From Turritopsis dohrnii (lineage: Eukaryota; Cnidaria; Hydrozoa; Anthoathecata; Oceaniidae): 64,000 bases of DNA. Numbering within the stretch: position 1 is the stretch's first letter; the number at the start of each line of letters is the position of its first letter. Where the stretch lies: contig BQMF02000291.1 in NCBI GenBank assembly GCA_027922465.2, positions 496,001-560,000 of the forward strand, given 5' to 3'. The translations under genes and the position numbers were made by a program. The notes beneath the pieces are model-generated. The model had not been told where the DNA came from. It made no database searches and was given only the letters and a program-made list of their open reading frames with translations. Positions 1 through 10,139 of this stretch are shown one piece after another.

Positions 1-3000
1 ACAGAAAAATCACCTGATTCAGAGTTATAGCTATTCATTAAAAGAATTTTTTTGGTTTCACTAAATACTCGCCAATGGATTACTCCACGACTAAACAACT
101 TGCCAAAAAAATACTGATATAAAGTGACATCTTTCGGCAAATTTGTCAAAAGATCTATCGCCTGAAAGCAAATTAGAAAATATCAAAATATTTTATACAT
201 TAATCAGAAAAAACTTTTTCAAAATAAGTTGAGAATACTTGTTCAGGATTCATATCATTTACCACAACAAAATCATCATTCAAATCTCCATCGACCTGTA
301 AAAGCAATGTTGTTTTTTTTTTACTTGCATAGGAATTTTCTCAACATATTCAGCTGAACTAACTAACGTCATTAACTACTAAAGAGTTATTGTTTTTGTG
401 GTATTTTCTGAACCACAAAATAAATTACCACGGCTGATTCAGCAGGAAGTATACTTGATGATTGTCTTTTGATCCGCTGTCTCATCATTCGCAGTGACGT
501 GATCCTAAACAAAAATTTCAAACGTGATGTCACCTTGACTAACTGCCTACTTATAGTTCCTATTATAGTTTTCGTGATATTTTCTGACCCACAAGAGAAA
601 TTACCGTGAATGATTCAACCACTGGTACACCTGACGATTCCTTACGATCCGCTGTCTCAGTGGACGCAGTGAAGTGATCCTAAAATTGCAGACGTGATGT
701 CAACATGCCTATAATCATATTGTAGTGAAAATTGAAAGAGTTGTTACATTGTCAAAGCTTTCGCACTCATCTTCATTACTTGATAAATCTATGTTTCGTT
801 CTTCACTATTAATACTCTGTAGAAACAATTAAATTACTGTCATTGATTATTTCCAAAAATACAGCAATTCAAACGCTACAAGGTTTTTGTTAAGATCACA
901 TACCGCTGAATCAACGGAAATTCTTTTTCTTTTCAAAGGAGCATATTTTACAAATACTTTCGGTTTAAATGTTGAAGAATTGCACAAATGGTATCAACAG
1001 TAGCTGACCCATCTTTATCTCGCGGGAAGCACATCGCACCAATAATCCTATTTCTGGGAGATCCTGGATAATATTGAGTACATGTGCTCTGCTTTTGAAT
1101 AAAACGAATACGAGTGACAGGTTTCTCCCATTCCCATTTATGAAAGTTTGGTATTGATGTTAAAATACCAAGCTGTGCTTCTTTTGACAGAGGCATAGAG
1201 TAATCTTGCCATACAGTGTATTGAAATGGGGAAGGGACAGGGTTAATTCTTCTATGTATAAACAGGCTTTCCCAATCTTCTGAAAGTTCATTTGGATGAC
1301 AAAGAAAGTATCTAGACAATAGATGTAATATGATAACAAAAGTAATGCAATATCATCTCTAAATAGTGGTTTCACTAAATGCATTTCAATAATGTTAATA
1401 AATGGACTATTTTCATTAGAAACAAGTATGTGATACCGTTGTTTTGTGTGGTCAGTACTATCTTTTGAAATCCATTTTTGTTCCTTATTGAAACACATCA
1501 TCATGACAACTGGACATGACAGGTTTTCAAATTCTCTTTCCTTTAGTATATCCTTAATCATATTATTGAAACTACTTTTGTTATCCCAGATTTTTCTTTG
1601 GTAATGATGATAATTTTTTCTTTTTCCCCCACCTAGAATAAAAGTACAAATATTCTCCTTTTAAAATTCACACTGAAAGTATTTTCAATACAAAGTTATC
1701 AAATAGGCTTGTTTTTTAAATGATTCAGGAAAAACCTCACCTTTTTTATTTCTGCGCTTTCTATAACATTCCACATCAACATTAGTGTAGCTTTGATATG
1801 GGAGTACTTCATTAACCCCAAGGTAGTCCTTGAGCTTGTTATGAGCAACTTCATAGAAAAGGCCTTCAAATATGCCATACTCAAAAAATCGAGCAAAAAA
1901 TAAATCATTCAACTTAAGCACAAAACAAAAAAAGATTCCATCAACTGTTTCAGTACCAGCCAATGAAAGCAGAGACTCTTCAGCATCAAAAAGCTTTGGA
2001 TTTGACTTTAAAAGGTTCGACTGCAAAGTTGAATTGATTTTATGTTCCAGAACTATGGCTTCTCTACATTTCAACAGATTTTCTAAAGCATGTGCAATTT
2101 TGTGATCTAAAACCGATTACGTATACATTTTTATTTGAAATTCATTTGCAACAATTACAAAGATGATATAAATATTATAATCTAACTTATTAAAATTCTA
2201 ATGGCAACTGATTTAGGGGCTATTAGGGAAAATTTTGAATTTTAGCAGTATATAAACACTATTGGTGTGAAATTTGTTTTTCTACAAACTCAAATTGTAT
2301 TATTGATCTCTCTTAAAAAGCAATGGAGACCATTGTTATGAATCTGTCAGCATTTTATTTAAGAAATTACGGTTATAAGTGCACTTTTAGTATAAATAAA
2401 CCCGTTTGATGTCAAATTAAAAATTATGGCTTTTAAAGGATATATACATAGAAGAGTCATATCACCTCTGGAAATTTGCCCATACATGGTGTAAATTCAA
2501 TGTGTAAAAGTGAAAGTGTATGTTATGGTCAGCAATTTTTCAAGTAAGATTTTTATATTATATACATTAATTTAGTCACTTTTTAGTATATAAAAAATCA
2601 TCTCAGATGTAGTATAGATGAGTTTCTGATGTTAATTACCAGTTTAAGATCTGTTTAAACTAAAAATTTAATAAACTTCACAAAAATAGATTTCGAGTGC
2701 TAATGAGTATTATTTTTAATAACTTTTTTTGTCTTAAAAACGCCTCCTGAGAACCGGTTAAACCGACAGTGTGCAGAGAGCATCTAATTGCCAACCAAGA
2801 TGCGTGCGCATGTTGGTAGGAAATTGACTTGATCTATTAAGCATTTATGTTGAAACTCACAGCAATTATCGAGCAAAAAACACTAATGTTTATAAACATC
2901 ATGTCACTTAGAAACTCATCTATACATATTATATATACTAGCCGCCAAGGCGTCGTCGCTCGCCGCCGATGTTCACATGCTCTGTATCACTGTATCAATA

Positions 3001-4311
3001 AACGTCAAATTTCCTTATAAACGGCTCGTACAACTTGTGTTCAACCAGAAGCATATTCGAAGTCACAACCTCTGATAAAACCAATCTTTTATCAGTGTAA
3101 CAATACACTCAAAATGTAGAGAGAGAAAACTTCAACTTTTTATTAGCTTTTGTTTTAAAAAAGTTACCCACTCTAACATGGGTGCTATCAAACGTAAGGA
3201 AGAAATAGTTTCTCTTCATAAAAACATCACGACGGAGGAGAGAAAAAAGGCACGTGCTAATTGAATAAATAGAATAAAAAACGTGGCAAATCGCACATGC
3301 TGCCACGTTCTGCCACTGCTGCTTTTTGTCCAAAATGTTTAATCAGTTAGTTTCTTTGTATTTAGTTGATGTACTGTTTTCAAAGCCAAGTCAACGTGGA
3401 ATATAAAACTAACAATAATGATAAAAACAAAACGTTATTCCTATTAGTTCATCAGCCAAAAAAAGTCACGTTCGATTGGGGTTGCAATGTATTTGCTTCG
3501 AACTCACGTCGCACACAAAAAAAGAAATAATTTCGCTCACAACTCAATCTACCATTTTGCGTGACAGACAAACAAACGGAGAATCGGCTATTAATATATA
3601 GATACATACATTATATAGACGAGTTTCCGATGTTAATTACACTTTTATACCTTATACATACTAAAAATCAAATACAATGCATGAAAATAGATAGGAAGTG
3701 CTAATGTGTATTGAAACTTTCTCATGTTGCTTGTCTTTAAGGGGACTCCAGAGAACCAAATAAAGTGACAACATTTTGAAGTGTATAAAGAGACTTTTAT
3801 TTCTTGCGAGGCTGCGTGCGGATACTCACAGGAAAATGATTGATAAATGATATTCTATGTTGCAATATGCCGTAATTATCGAGCAAAGAACACTGGTGTT
3901 TATAAACATTACGTCACTAAGAAACTCATCTATACATATTAAGTCAAAGCTGATGTGTAAAACTGCCGCGTAAAGCAAATTCCAAATGAAAATACATACC
4001 TTTCTCCTCATTATTATTAGAATTTGCAGGTCCATCTTCATTATTTAATGTAACATCGTTTGGTACTGATTCTACCTGTACCTGTAAGGGCAGCTATACA
4101 TCATATCAAAATTATATAACTAAAACATGACAACTGATCTATAGTTACACTATCCTGGGTGTCTCTAATTGTGCAAGTAATATAATAAATTTGCACAAAT
4201 TGATAAACTTCATACAAAGACTATAATACTAAAGGCGCACAAAGGCAATAATAAATGTATATATACAAAGCTTCTTTTTCACACCTGTTCTTGCTGAGGG
4301 AAATCATCCAT
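1..4311 (-). CDS. Multi-exon host gene of unknown function (3' part beyond window start)
   Basis: I do not recognise this product. Exons were built from GT/AG sites with matching phases. Exon 1, 4311-4285, starts with ATG (MDDFPQQEQ). Exon 2 is 4081-4000, acidic and Asn-rich. Exon 3 is 2106-1741. Exon 4 starts at 1632. Phases 0/1/1 agree across the first three introns, the best support for the model. Further likely exons are at about 1311-948, 816-748, 295 to about 210, and 161 to the window edge. Two places, near 1310 and near 960, need a frame change that I cannot explain by an intron, so a sequence error or decay is possible. The roughly 1.9-kb intron between exons 2 and 3 holds two MITEs and a Helitron. 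No signal peptide or membrane segment is evident. Confidence 0.5.
391..702. repeat. Imperfect direct repeat, two copies of about 140 bp
   Basis: Copies at 391-532 and 568-702 share blocks such as GTGATATTTTCTGA, ACCACAA.AAATTACC, GATCCGCTGTCTCA and GTGATCCTAAA..ACGTGATGTCA. They lie between predicted exons of the unknown minus-strand gene. Nothing else is seen here. Confidence 0.6.
948..1632 (-). CDS. Exon 4 region of the unknown minus-strand gene
   Basis: The acceptor TTCTAG precedes position 1632. The reading frame runs through a basic stretch (GGGKRKNYHHYQRK) to about 1320, then continues one base out of frame through a Pro/Trp-rich stretch (for example NFHKWEWEKPVTRIRF) to a stop near 948. 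The change at about 1310 coincides with a possible acceptor (TTGTCTAG), but no donor of the right phase leaves a reasonable intron. It is therefore either a one-base frameshift or an intron I cannot place. Function unknown. Confidence 0.45.
1741..2106 (-). CDS. Exon 3 of the unknown minus-strand gene
   Basis: This 366-nt exon follows a good acceptor (TTTTAG) and ends at AAAAAAG/gtgagg. It reads about 121 residues without a stop: a helical, charged start (HKIAHALENLLKCREA), a hydrophobic middle rich in Phe and Leu, and a basic end (CYRKRRNKK). Its entry phase matches exon 2 and its exit phase matches the exon that starts at 1632. I find no domain I can name. Confidence 0.55.
2615..2922. mobile_element. 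MITE, family 1 (TIR TAGATGAGTTTCT, TA target)
   Basis: About 308 bp with inverted ends TAGATGAGTTTCT at both sides and flanking TA (2613-2614 and 2923-2924), as in Tc1/mariner-type MITEs. A second copy is at 3616-3932. No coding capacity. Confidence 0.7.
2938..3602 (-). mobile_element. Non-autonomous Helitron, family A, copy 1
   Basis: Read on the minus strand, it begins TCTATATATTAATAGCC at 3602 and ends with a GC-rich hairpin and CTAG (GCCGCCTTGGCGGCTAG-like, with one difference in this copy) at 2938. It sits between a 5' A and a 3' T with no target duplication, as Helitrons do. Related copies are at 14915, 34602 and 37350. It encodes no Rep/helicase and so depends on an autonomous relative for movement. 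It lies between the two family-1 MITEs. Confidence 0.8.
3616..3932. mobile_element. MITE, family 1, second copy
   Basis: About 317 bp, with ends TAGACGAGTTTCC and the inverse of TAGATGAGTTTCT, flanked by TA on both sides. The interior matches the copy at 2615-2922 (for example the block around TGTTTATAAACAT). Non-coding. Confidence 0.7.
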
Positions 4312-4601
4312 ATTTATCATGACTGCCAGATGATCAAATACAAGCTCACGATTAAAAATGTCAAGTCAAAATATTTTAAATGAGAAATATCTATACTATA
4401 ACCTACACTTCCACACCACCAGCACCACCACGTGCATCATAACATATCTCGCAAAAATGCAACTTCTAACATGTTAAGGCTGAATGTTCAGTTATCAGCC
4501 AACACCAATGAGTAACAAACTGGACAGTGTTGCAAATAAGGAAATTTAAGTTGGCCGGTGATTTTGCAAGCGTAGCGAGCAAAATATTGAGCTGGGAGTC
4601 T

Positions 4602-4628
4602 GGGGGGGTGGGGGGGGGGGGGGGGGGG
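4602..4628 (+). repeat. Poly-G tract
   Basis: Seven G, one T, then nineteen G, in an AT-rich setting near the left end of the hAT element. It could form a G-quadruplex, and its length may be unreliable in the assembly. Confidence 0.85.
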
Positions 4629-4963
4629 TGCTGCTTTAAGCCTGCCCTCTACGAACATTTTTGCATTTAAGGAGGCCCTAGATTGGCTGAAAAAGCTAGT
4701 AATTATATTTCTGTTTACACTAAAAAGCATTTACTATCAAGAGCGTCATGTTTACATGGTAAGGGTTATTGTAAAGCATTTACATTTCTCACAAATATTG
4801 GAATTGCAGAGAAGAAGATGTCAGATAAGAGGCCAATCACTCACATCTTTGCCTTATTAAAATCCAGTTTAGTTGAGTTAGAATGCTACTTTTCAAAATG
4901 GATAAAGGAAAGAAAAAATAATTATAAAGAAAGGTTCTCTTTTTAAAAATAAAATGTTATAAA

Positions 4964-6380
4964 CTACAGAATGGTTACTTCTTCATTTTCTTCCTCCGGT
5001 TCGCCTTCGCTTTCGCTACTCGTTTCGAATAATGATGGCAACTGCAACTCCTTTCTTGGTGGTTTATTGGATTTTCGTTTGCGATATTTCTTTCGGGGTT
5101 TTTGATTCATTCTGCGATCTTTATCATTGTACCAATTAGAAACTGCTTTTTCACAATAATTATCAATAAAAACTTTCAATGTTGGACCAGCTACTTTAAT
5201 TCGCAGAAGGGATGTCAAATTGCGTTCTGAGAGACAATTTCTCCAATCAGTTTTCACAATTCTCATTTGACTGAAAAATCTTTCGAGAGACGCATTGGAG
5301 GAAGGTGCGCAAAAGCAAAGCTCTGCAATCAAGAAAACATCATTCCATCCACGCTCGTTTTTACAAGGATTGAGCATCTTCCACATCTTAAGCGGATAGT
5401 AGATTAAATGGTTATAATGCTTCATAGCATACGTGACAAGGTTGGTGTACTCGTCAGTGAGAGTTTCAATCGTAATCTTCGGTGATATCTTTTTAAGAAT
5501 CTTTGAAAAGTGATCGAAAACATTTGATAAACTTTCGATATTTTTCTCCAGCATGAGGTCAATCGTTTCGACGTTGAGATTCATTTTTTCTGGAAGGATC
5601 CATTTACGAGAATCTACCACACGACTAATGTCATAAAGAAAAAGTCTTCTCCATGATCATTTTCATCTGTTAAAGCACTAAATCTTTCTTTGAGAGCCTC
5701 GAGAATCAAGTCGATATACTTTGTGGTGTTTCGTCTGATGCTTTCCTTTTCTCGTTCAAAGTATGCAAGTGTTATGTCTTGGTACTTAAAGACGGTATTT
5801 CCATTTTCATCTTTTTCTTCCTTCACATTAGACATGACTTTTTGCAAGTTGGGCAAGTTAAAAATAGTTTCAGGATTTCTCTCAAAACGCCGCTTCATTA
5901 ATGAATAGGTCAAAAACATATCATCTAACTCGTCTACCAATTCGATTATCCCGAAATTTTCCTTTTGAGAAATTAGACTAAACTTCAAGGCAGGATCTAA
6001 GAGGTCAACAAACAGACCACAGCGTAGCAAAACATTGGCGTCAGTTAGCAATCTCCTTTTTCCTTCCAGTGTTGCTTTATCGGTCTGCTTTGAGGTGTCT
6101 GCAATCACATTCTCAAAGTGTTGCAAGTAAAGCCCGAACTTATCGATCAATCCAGACATACTACGCAGTACATGAGCGATCCAGCGGGTACCCGTTGCTT
6201 TCGCTGGTTTGACACGATTATCGTCAAACTCGTACATTTCTTTTAATACTTTGTGCAATTTACGTAATTCTCTTAGCTTTTTTGATGATTTTTCATAAAG
6301 ATAAAAGAGATTCGTTAAGCTTTTCTTAACAGGACCCAAAACATCATCAAGACTATCTTTCAAGGCTAGTTCTAGTCTAT
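4964..6380 (-). pseudogene. hAT transposase, C-terminal half with dimerisation domain
   Basis: Continues the catalytic domain after the Gypsy insertion: HRLELALKDS, then GTRWIAHVLRSM, the usual hAT insertion-domain region. A one-base frameshift near 5630, in a T-run, separates it from the last 218 residues. These hold the hAT-C dimerisation motif (CAPSSNASLERFFSQM) and a basic, then acidic tail (KPRKKYRKRKSNKPPRK...EEENEEVTIL). The length agrees with a complete C-terminus of the ZNF862/KIAA1586-like group. Confidence 0.8.
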
Positions 6381-6385
6381 GTGAC

Positions 6386-6535
6386 TGTATGGTAGGTAAA
6401 TAAGTTAGAGAGGAGATACCAGAAGACAAGACACGTGCATCCACTAAGTTAAGATCGAATATATTAGAACGTAAACACAAGAGTATATGAACATAATGAC
6501 ATATCTATAAGTTATAGTTTGGGACATTATATACA
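6386..6535 (-). repeat. Gypsy element 1, 3' LTR
   Basis: 150 bp, starts TGT and ends ACA. Read by eye it matches the copy at 11734-11883. In element orientation it begins TGTATATAATG and ends CATACA. Confidence 0.92.
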
Positions 6536-6552
6536 CGCCCTTTCCCCAAATC
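6536..6552 (-). other. Gypsy element 1 polypurine tract
   Basis: In element orientation TTTGGGGAAAGGGCG abuts the 3' LTR. Such a tract primes plus-strand DNA synthesis. Confidence 0.7.
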
Positions 6553-6563
6553 ATCTCTTTCCT

Positions 6564-9500
6564 TTAAGACATTTCGAAGTCTTTGAAACGAGTCGGTACA
6601 CGCCTTATCCGGGTTGATCTACGTAGTGTCGGCTCCGTGTTGGTGTCCATTGTTGTATTGGGTGCAGGTACCGCTTCTTTTCCATGTCCCGCATCCGTGG
6701 GCGAAGGAATGTAATTATCTGGAGTGGATGGAGTTCTTATCATGCACGGTTGAGATGGGCCAGTTGACTCGAGTTGGGACAAAGAATGATCCACAATAGA
6801 TGGGCTCGGAGCTGGTGTGGATGGTTCATCATCCATCAGTTGACGAGCAGTGTTTGGGATCTTGCGGAGGAAGCGTCTATTTCGTAACGTTGTTCTCCTG
6901 CTGCCATCAATCATCACCCGATACTGGCGGTGTGGCAAGCTATCGACAATGGTGCCTGTTTTCTCCCATCGGAGCGGGTGGTTACCGTGCTGGTTTTGAA
7001 CTGTGACGGCGTCTCCCGGCATTAACGTCTGTAGGGGATGCGCCTGATTGCTTCGCGTGATGGCTTGGTTGTGACGTTTGTTGATCGCTTTCTCGCGTAT
7101 GTCGGCTAATTCCACCCATTCCCTTCGGAATCTGATGGGGTCAGGTAGGTGATCATTCAAATGACGACCAAATAAGAGTTCCGATGGAGATGCACCAATG
7201 TCAGGCGCCGACGTATTCCGGTGTAGCATCAGCGTCCGGCCGACCGATTCGGTATCCAGAGAACCACTATGGCTAACGTTGGTTGTAAGCATCCGCTTCA
7301 TGTGCTTCACTGCTGCCTCAGCGCGACCGTTGCTCTGGGGATAGTAGGCAGACGATAAGCGATGATTCACACCCCATCTCTTGAGAAATGTACTTAATTC
7401 GAATGAATCAAATGGGGGGCCTCCATCGCTCGTTATTTCTTGGGGGACCCCGAAGGTGATGAAGTATCTACGTAGTATATTGCACACAGTTTGTGCTTTG
7501 GCGTCAGCGTGTGTCGATGCCACTTCGGTCCATCCGGAGAACCTATCGGCATATACTAGGTATTTCCTTCCTGCCATGTGGAATATATCCATAACAGTCC
7601 GTTGGAACGGGTAGTCAGGATGTATTGGCTCCGCCAGTGGTTCTTTTCTATTCGATGCCATGGTTTCGTTACATCTGCGGCATTGGTCACGACGGTTCTG
7701 TAATTGGGAGCCCAAACCCGGCCAAAAGAATCGTTGTCGGGCGTTATTCTTCATACTATTAACGCCCTGGTGACCGAGGTGCAACTCATCGACAAGACTC
7801 CTACGAAGAGACTGTGGAATGAGAACTCGGCCTTCCAAAAATACCAAGTTATCCACGGTGTACAAGTCGTCCCGCATTCCCCAAAACTCTCGCAGAAACT
7901 CGGGAAGGTGTTCCTTTCGTTCTGGAAAGCCCTGTTGGATTACGAGGACGAGGCTCTGGTATTGGTGATCGACGTTAGCTTCTTCCCTAATTTTGGGAAG
8001 TTTCGTGGGCGCAGTTGAGTGGTCGTGTTGAATACGGATGGCAGCGAGGAGCCCAGGTTCGATGGAATTTTGAGGTTCGTCGCTGTTGATATCGTTATGG
8101 AATATCGGGATGCGTGATGCGGCGTCAGCTCCACAATTCTTCTTACCGGGGATGGCAATGACCCGGAACCGGTACATAAGTGTTTTCTCTCGTATCTTTA
8201 AGATACGAGGGTTCTTGATATCTGCAAGATCACGGTTATTGAAGATCCTGACCAACGGTTTGTGGTCTACAGCAACTAGTAGATTTGGGCATCCAATTAT
8301 GAACATCCTGCAATGTTCCAGGGCAAATAGGATGGCCAAAGCTTCCCCTTCTATCGGGGCGTAGCGGCTTTCAGTGGGCGTGGTAAAACGGGACCCAGCA
8401 AACACTATCTTCCAGTGACCTGTTCCACATATAGGGTCGTCTGTGTAAGGGCAATCACAGTGTTTCTGGGAAAGCGTAAATCCTATCCCGTCTTTACACC
8501 AGTCGGTAGCCAGGCATGTCGGGCGATTGAGTTGGAATGTTTCAACTCCCTCCTTGATCTTCTGTAGGATTTCGATCTTTGATTGCTGGAATATATTTTC
8601 CAGTGCATTGTCCCAGTAGAACTTGCCACTACGCGTCAGTAACTCCCGAAAAGGGGCCATAACTGGTGCTTGAGCAAAAGCATAAGATATCTGGTTCACT
8701 AAACCAAACCAAGATCTGATACCAGTAACGTTACGTGGTGACGGGAAATCTTGAATTGCACTCTGGAGTTTGTGACTGGGGCCGTATCCTGATGGTGAAA
8801 TGTCGAAGCCAGCAAATTTGATGGTGTCCTTTGCGAAATGGAATTTGTCTGAGTTAAACACAATGCCATTGTCGCCACACAATCTAATGTAGTGGATTGT
8901 GTGCCAGAAGGATGAGGCGATATCATCGTCCCATAGGATAGAATCATCAACAATACGGGCTACGCGCGGGAATCCTGATGTGATATCATCAAACCTCTTT
9001 GTGTACCCATCGTTTGAGGCGTGAAAGCCTTGCGGGGCACGCAGGTATCTGTATCTACCCCATTCAGTTATAAATGTAGTAGCATCGCGAGCGTCATTAG
9101 AAAGTGGAACGCTATGGTACCCGTTCCACGCATCGAGGACTGTTTTCTTCTTGCCAGTGGGGATGACACTGACAACGTTGAACGGGGACTGGGTATGGTG
9201 GGTTTCGCGCCGGGTTGCAGCATTCAAATTCTGTAGGTCGACGGTACGACGTGGACTGCCATCCTTTTTTGCAACAGTTACCATCCTAGAGCACCAGGTG
9301 GTGGGGGTGCCAGTAGGAACTGGTTCAATTATCCCTAGAGCAACGTCGGTATCAAGCTGTAATTTGACCTGTTCCTTCCAATGATGGGGTACAGGAATCG
9401 GTTTATGAATGGCCACAGGTGTGTGACCTTCAATGAATGTGATGGTTAATGGCTCGCCCACCATGGACTGCAGCTGCTGATGGGGGCAGGTATTAAAGGC

Positions 9501-10133
9501 GCTGGCGGCGAAATAAGTCTTTATCCAATTTTCTAACAGCTGGCGATTTTCTGGAATAGCCGGCATAGGGATCTTGCTGGGGGGTGGTGGGCAATTCGAC
9601 CGTGCAAGACACCCACATGGTGCTAAAGTAGCAGGTGGCATCTCAGTGTTACCAGCCGAGTCTGTAGTAGCAGCCACGGCACTGGGTGCTAGCTTATGCG
9701 GGAAGTTTGCGTTGACGATTCCGATGTTCTTAAGGGCTGTTTGCGATAAATACAATCCCTTCACATTGGGGCAGATGTATAAAATTTCAGTAGTAGTGGA
9801 ATCTCCAAGTGAGATCCGAACGACAACAGCACCTCTGATGGTCAAGCCACTATTGTTAACTGCACAAAGTCGATGGCGAGTTCGGAGGATTGCATCTGGT
9901 GGGCATTTCAGGAGAGACAAGATGTCCTCACCAGCGGTACATGTTTGTGCACCTGTGTCAGCAATAGCCGGGACAGCCGTGATTGCATATGCACTTGGGC
10001 TAATACTACGTCCCAGTTTACGATAGGCGGAGTTGCTAAGGGTAATATTCACTTTGATATATGGGGGAGGCTCCGGTCGTGCTGGAGTGAATGTGTCATC
10101 CGACCAAGTACCGTGTGGTAATCCCCCATCTAG
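6564..10133 (-). CDS. pol: Gypsy element 1 Pol: protease, RT, RNase H, integrase
   Basis: About 1189 residues read from the codon after the gag stop; no ATG lies before the protease motif, so expression probably needs readthrough from gag. Counting from the GTG at 10052: aspartic protease at about 32 (ADTGAQT); reverse transcriptase with LDAWNGYH near 307 and the catalytic pair in IVDDSILW at 368-370 (V in place of the common M or I before DD). RNase H follows with LATDW, PIEGEAL and VDHKPL. The integrase has an HHCC finger ending in CRRCNET and a D,D,E core in VMDIFHM, SDGGPPF and SNGRAE. It ends RRSTRIRRVPTRF, a basic tail also seen in element 2. No chromodomain is evident. Confidence 0.92.
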   Translation of the reverse strand, partial: LDGGLPHGTWSDDTFTPARPEPPPYIKVNITLSNSAYRKLGRSISPSAYAITAVPAIADTGAQTCTAGEDILSLLKCPPDAILRTRHRLCAVNNSGLTIRGAVVVRISLGDSTTTEILYICPNVKGLYLSQTALKNIGIVNANFPHKLAPSAVAATTDSAGNTEMPPATLAPCGCLARSNCPPPPSKIPMPAIPENRQLLENWIKTYFAASAFNTCPHQQLQSMVGEPLTITFIEGHTPVAIHKPIPVPHHWKEQVKLQLDTDVALGIIEPVPTGTPTTWCSRMVTVAKKDGSPRRTVDLQNLNAATRRETHHTQSPFNVVSVIPTGKKKTVLDAWNGYHSVPLSNDARDATTFITEWGRYRYLRAPQGFHASNDGYTKRFDDITSGFPRVARIVDDSILWDDDIASSFWHTIHYIRLCGDNGIVFNSDKFHFAKDTIKFAGFDISPSGYGPSHKLQSAIQDFPSPRNVTGIRSWFGLVNQISYAFAQAPVMAPFRELLTRSGKFYWDNALENIFQQSKIEILQKIKEGVETFQLNRPTCLATDWCKDGIGFTLSQKHCDCPYTDDPICGTGHWKIVFAGSRFTTPTESRYAPIEGEALAILFALEHCRMFIIGCPNLLVAVDHKPLVRIFNNRDLADIKNPRILKIREKTLMYRFRVIAIPGKKNCGADAASRIPIFHNDINSDEPQNSIEPGLLAAIRIQHDHSTAPTKLPKIREEANVDHQYQSLVLVIQQGFPERKEHLPEFLREFWGMRDDLYTVDNLVFLEGRVLIPQSLRRSLVDELHLGHQGVNSMKNNARQRFFWPGLGSQLQNRRDQCRRCNETMASNRKEPLAEPIHPDYPFQRTVMDIFHMAGRKYLVYADRFSGWTEVASTHADAKAQTVCNILRRYFITFGVPQEITSDGGPPFDSFELSTFLKRWGVNHRLSSAYYPQSNGRAEAAVKHMKRMLTTNVSHSGSLDTESVGRTLMLHRNTSAPDIGASPSELLFGRHLNDHLPDPIRFRREWVELADIREKAINKRHNQAITRSNQAHPLQTLMPGDAVTVQNQHGNHPLRWEKTGTIVDSLPHRQYRVMIDGSRRTTLRNRRFLRKIPNTARQLMDDEPSTPAPSPSIVDHSLSQLESTGPSQPCMIRTPSTPDNYIPSPTDAGHGKEAVPAPNTTMDTNTEPTLRRSTRIRRVPTRFKDFEMS

Positions 10134-10139
10134 TCATAA
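10134..10139 (-). promoter_or_regulatory. gag-pol readthrough stop (TGA CTA G), element 1
   Basis: The gag frame ends TTA TGA CTA G and the same frame then stays open into pol. UGA followed by CUAG is an established readthrough context. Element 2 has the same bases at its gag-pol junction. Confidence 0.65.

Noticed and set aside
4683..4946. Frame of 87 codons near the left end of the hAT element
   Set aside because: It starts with a non-ATG codon inside transposon sequence and has no domain.
6614..10026. Many open frames on the plus strand opposite Gypsy pol
   Set aside because: They are shadows of the pol frame (GC-rich coding region) and have no domain or start context.
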